Part shown: one piece after another, positions 40,487 to 43,034 of the stretch | How positions within the stretch are numbered: the first letter of the stretch is position 1 | Layout: each line of letters opens with the position of its first letter | Assembly (NCBI GenBank): GCA_003280725.1 | Contig: QCED01000013.1 | Coordinates: forward strand, 1-43,034 | DNA length: 43,034 nt | Source of the DNA: Prochlorococcus sp. AG-355-M18 | Lineage (GTDB): Bacteria > Cyanobacteriota > Cyanobacteriia > PCC-6307 > Cyanobiaceae | Reading direction: 5' to 3' | Notes under the pieces: generated by a model | What the model was told of the DNA's origin: nothing | What the model saw: only the letters and a program-made list of their open reading frames with translations | The model's database searches: none | Translations under genes and position numbers: made by a program

Positions 40487-42790
40487 TTAGCCCAGGCCGA
40501 AAAGGCGAGCATGGAAGAAAGCCCATGTGGTAGCAATACCACCGACAAGGAAGTGTGTTACACCTACTGCTCTACCCTGAGTAATAGATAAAGCTCTTGG
40601 TTGAATTGTTGGAGCAACTTTAAGTTTGTTGTGTGCCCAAACAATTGATTCGAATAATTCTTGCCAATATCCCCTTCCACTAAAGAGGAACATTAAACTA
40701 AATGCCCATATGAAGTGAGCTCCTAAGAACATCAAACCGTACATGCTTATGGATTGACCATAACTTGTTAATACTTGAGAAGCTTGCGCCCAAAGGAAAT
40801 CTCTTAACCAACCATTAATAGTAATGGAACTTTGTGCGAAGTTACCACCAGTAAGTCCCCAAACATCACTCTGCATTTTCCAAGAGAAGTGGAAAATAAC
40901 TATTGATAAACAGTTATACATCCAGAATAGGGCTAAGAAAACGTGGTCCCATGAAGAAACTTGACATGTACCGCCCCTTCCAGGTCCATCACAAGGGAAT
41001 CTAAATCCTAAAGAAGCTTTATCGGGGATCAACCTTGAACTTCTTGCATAAAGTACTCCTTTGAGAAGTATCAAAACAGTTACGTGAATTTGGAAAGCAT
41101 GAATATGATGAATCATTAAATCAGCTGTCCCTAATGGAATTGGAGCAATAGCAACCTTTCCACCCACTTCTACTAAACTTCCGTTAAAAACTTCACTTAA
41201 AGCTTTGTGAGGTAAAGCTTCTGCAGTACCTGCTAAAAGAGAAGTTCCAACAGCAGATGCTTGAATACTCTGTACCCATTGAGCAAAAATTGGCTGAAGT
41301 TGGATTGCAGAATCACTAAACATATCTTGGGGTCTACCCAAAGCTCTCATAGTATCGTTGTGAATATAGAGTCCAAAACTATGAAATCCTAACCACATAC
41401 ATACCCAATTCAAGTGACTGATTAAGGCATCTCTAGCTTTAAGGATTCTGTCTAATACATTATCAATATGTTTTGCTGGATCGTAATCTCTGACCATTGC
41501 AATTCCAGCATGTGCTCCTGCACCTACTATGAATAATCCACCTATCCACATGTGATGAGTAAATAATCCAAGAACTGTCATGTAGTCAGTAGCTATATAT
41601 GGATACGGAGGCATCGCATACATGTGATGAGATACAAGTATGCTTATTGATCCAAGCATTGCTAGGTTGACCGCAAGCTGGGCATGTCTACTTTCTGCCA
41701 TGAACTCAAAAAGACCTTGATGACCTTTGGGAGCAGGAAATAATATTGGGTCTCCTTGCTGTGAATCTAATATTTCTTTCATGCTATGACCAATACCATA
41801 ATTGGTTCTATACATATGACCACCAATGATTGCTATTACACCAAAAGCTAAATGATGATGAGAAACATCAGTCATCCATAAGCTTCCTGTAACAGGGTTA
41901 AGTCCACCTTTGAAAGTAAGGAAGTCTGAGAAAGCTAACCAATTTAAACTAAAGAAATTACCTGTACCACTTGCTAATCCAGGAAATATCTGACCAATAA
42001 TTTGTGGATCACAGAGTTGATGAGGCATAGGCATATCTGCAATAGTTGCTATTTCTTTACCATTGATAACTAGAGGAGAGCCCGCATCAATTGCATCTAA
42101 GAGAGCTGCTGTAGGAGCTCCAATATGAATACAATGGCCAGCCCATGCTAAAGATCCAAGTCCTACTAAACCAGCTATATGGTGGTTAAGCATAGACTCA
42201 ATATCTTGGAACCACTCCATTTTTGGAGCGGCTTTATGGTAATGAAAAATTCCCGCATGAAGCATAAGTGCAGCCATAACTACAGCACCTATTGCTAATG
42301 CCATCAGTTCACTTTCGTTAGTAATTCCCCATGCTCTCCACATATGGAATATTCCTGAACTGATTTGAATACCGTTGTAGTTAGCACCAAGATCAGCATT
42401 AAGCATTTCTTGACCAACAATTGCCCAAACTTGCTGAGCTCCTGGTTTTACATGCGTTGGATCAGCTAACCAACCTGAATAATTAGAAAATCTTGCTCCA
42501 TGGAAAAATGCAGCACTCATCCATATAAAAATGACTGCAAGATGTCCAAAATGAGCTGAAAAGATTTTTCTTGTTGCTTCTTCAGCATCGCCTGTATGCA
42601 CATCAAAATCATGTGCGTCAGCATGCAAATTCCAGATCCAAGTTGTAGTTTTTGGACCTTTAGATAATTTACTTGACCAGAAACCTGGCTTATCTAATTT
42701 GGCAAAATCAATAGGTCTTGGATCAGCCTTAACAGGATCTTCCAAAACTTTTTTGTTTTTTTCTCCACTTTCTGGTGGGCTGATGGTCAT
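40487..42790 (-). CDS. psaA: Photosystem I P700 apoprotein A1
   Basis: A 767-residue core protein, first gene of psaA-psaB. It shows [11 protein letters not shown] at the start, LHADAHDFD, and the FX loop [12 protein letters not shown] with two cysteines. The C-terminus is [23 protein letters not shown]. Length exceeds freshwater PsaA (about 751-755), mainly through a longer loop near residues 225-255 ([17 protein letters not shown]). A GAGGTG sequence 5 bases before the ATG is a usable Shine-Dalgarno, unlike most genes in this window. Promoter and leader should lie in 42791-43034. Confidence 0.99.
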   Translation of the reverse strand: MTISPPESGEKNKKVLEDPVKADPRPIDFAKLDKPGFWSSKLSKGPKTTTWIWNLHADAHDFDVHTGDAEEATRKIFSAHFGHLAVIFIWMSAAFFHGARFSNYSGWLADPTHVKPGAQQVWAIVGQEMLNADLGANYNGIQISSGIFHMWRAWGITNESELMALAIGAVVMAALMLHAGIFHYHKAAPKMEWFQDIESMLNHHIAGLVGLGSLAWAGHCIHIGAPTAALLDAIDAGSPLVINGKEIATIADMPMPHQLCDPQIIGQIFPGLASGTGNFFSLNWLAFSDFLTFKGGLNPVTGSLWMTDVSHHHLAFGVIAIIGGHMYRTNYGIGHSMKEILDSQQGDPILFPAPKGHQGLFEFMAESRHAQLAVNLAMLGSISILVSHHMYAMPPYPYIATDYMTVLGLFTHHMWIGGLFIVGAGAHAGIAMVRDYDPAKHIDNVLDRILKARDALISHLNWVCMWLGFHSFGLYIHNDTMRALGRPQDMFSDSAIQLQPIFAQWVQSIQASAVGTSLLAGTAEALPHKALSEVFNGSLVEVGGKVAIAPIPLGTADLMIHHIHAFQIHVTVLILLKGVLYARSSRLIPDKASLGFRFPCDGPGRGGTCQVSSWDHVFLALFWMYNCLSIVIFHFSWKMQSDVWGLTGGNFAQSSITINGWLRDFLWAQASQVLTSYGQSISMYGLMFLGAHFIWAFSLMFLFSGRGYWQELFESIVWAHNKLKVAPTIQPRALSITQGRAVGVTHFLVGGIATTWAFFHARLFGLG

Positions 42791-43005
42791 CTAGCACCTC
42801 GAAAATAATTGACATTAAAGCCGATTGATCGGATCTTGAACTTATTTCTAATGATAATGTTCAAGAAAACGAATCCCTCGAAACTTTAGATATTCGTTTC
42901 AAAAATAATAAGACAAAGATTCTTTCGTTATGCATTAACGTAACAAATGTTCTAATGATTGTTACTATATGAATATTTTGTTAAATCCTAGTCTATGACA
43001 TAATT
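42791..43005. promoter_or_regulatory. psaA upstream region with several inverted repeats
   Basis: Inverted repeats seen: CCGAT-TG-ATCGG (42821-42832); AAACGAAT ... ATTCGTTT (42867-42874 and 42892-42899); CGTTA-TGCAT-TAACG (42926-42940); GTAACAA ... TTGTTAC (42940-42946 and 42959-42965). Several -10-like A/T hexamers lie in the right part. The psaA transcription start cannot be fixed from sequence. Confidence 0.5.
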
Positions 43006-43034
43006 ATGGGTATTTTTTCTCAAATTTTTATCTG
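43006..43034 (+). CDS. Possible start of a plus-strand gene cut by the window edge
   Basis: An ATG at 43006 opens a frame (MGIFSQIFI...) that runs off the end. From memory a cobalamin-synthesis gene often lies divergent to psaA in Prochlorococcus, but nine codons cannot show that. Confidence 0.3.

Overview
The window looks like a stretch of chromosome from a high-light-adapted Prochlorococcus (marine picocyanobacterium). The grounds are: very AT-rich DNA; short intergenic gaps; few Shine-Dalgarno sites; psaA/psaB and psaI/psaL genes of the Prochlorococcus type; a ferredoxin-type glutamate synthase; a cyanobacterial RNase E ending in the PNPase-binding peptide; and LL-diaminopimelate aminotransferase. 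The clade is an inference from protein similarity and base composition. No mobile element, prophage or CRISPR array is visible.

Layout. 1-4.6 kb: tatD and rpsT (minus), hisD (plus), rpiA and an HtrA-type protease (minus). 4.7-10.2 kb: the transcription/translation operon rimP-nusA-ylxR-infB (plus). 10.2-15.0 kb: a small DUF3493 membrane protein, tRNA-Thr(CGU), a GT39/ArnT-like membrane glycosyltransferase, a family 2 glycosyltransferase with a vestigial methyltransferase tail, and a radical SAM enzyme. 15.0-20.7 kb: clpS and dapL (minus), then rne and rnhB overlapping (plus), a DUF1997 protein (minus) and pheA (plus). 20.7-27.1 kb, all minus: the str operon rpsL-rpsG-fusA-tufA-rpsJ, followed by a Lon-N-domain protein and a plastoquinone/tocopherol-type methyltransferase. 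27.2-33.0 kb: glsF with an abutting YCII-like gene (plus), then lipA (minus).

33.0-35.9 kb is the least understood part. It holds a 358-base gap, a serine-recombinase homologue that has lost several catalytic residues but keeps its helix-turn-helix, a small acidic protein, and two divergent cell-wall-type enzymes (a beta-lactamase/PBP-like protein and an NlpC/P60 protein) whose start codons are 3 bases apart. 35.9-43.0 kb: psaI-psaL (minus; psaI is only 37 codons), a membrane-anchored HEAT-like protein (plus), a DPM1-like glycosyltransferase (minus), and psaA-psaB (minus) closed by a strong hairpin terminator. The psaA upstream region carries a cluster of inverted repeats, and the start of a further plus-strand gene may be present at the right edge.

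How it fits together. Most genes are housekeeping: ribosome and elongation factors, RNA processing, amino-acid synthesis and photosystem I. Nearly all convergent gene pairs touch or overlap, so intrinsic terminators are rare; the psaB hairpin is the clear exception. The observations most worth following are the catalytically degenerate resolvase and its neighbours, the dual-frame coding of the RNase E C-terminal peptide with the rnhB start, the glycosyltransferase that appears to be the remaining half of a methyltransferase-glycosyltransferase fusion, and the palindromes in the photosystem I promoter regions.
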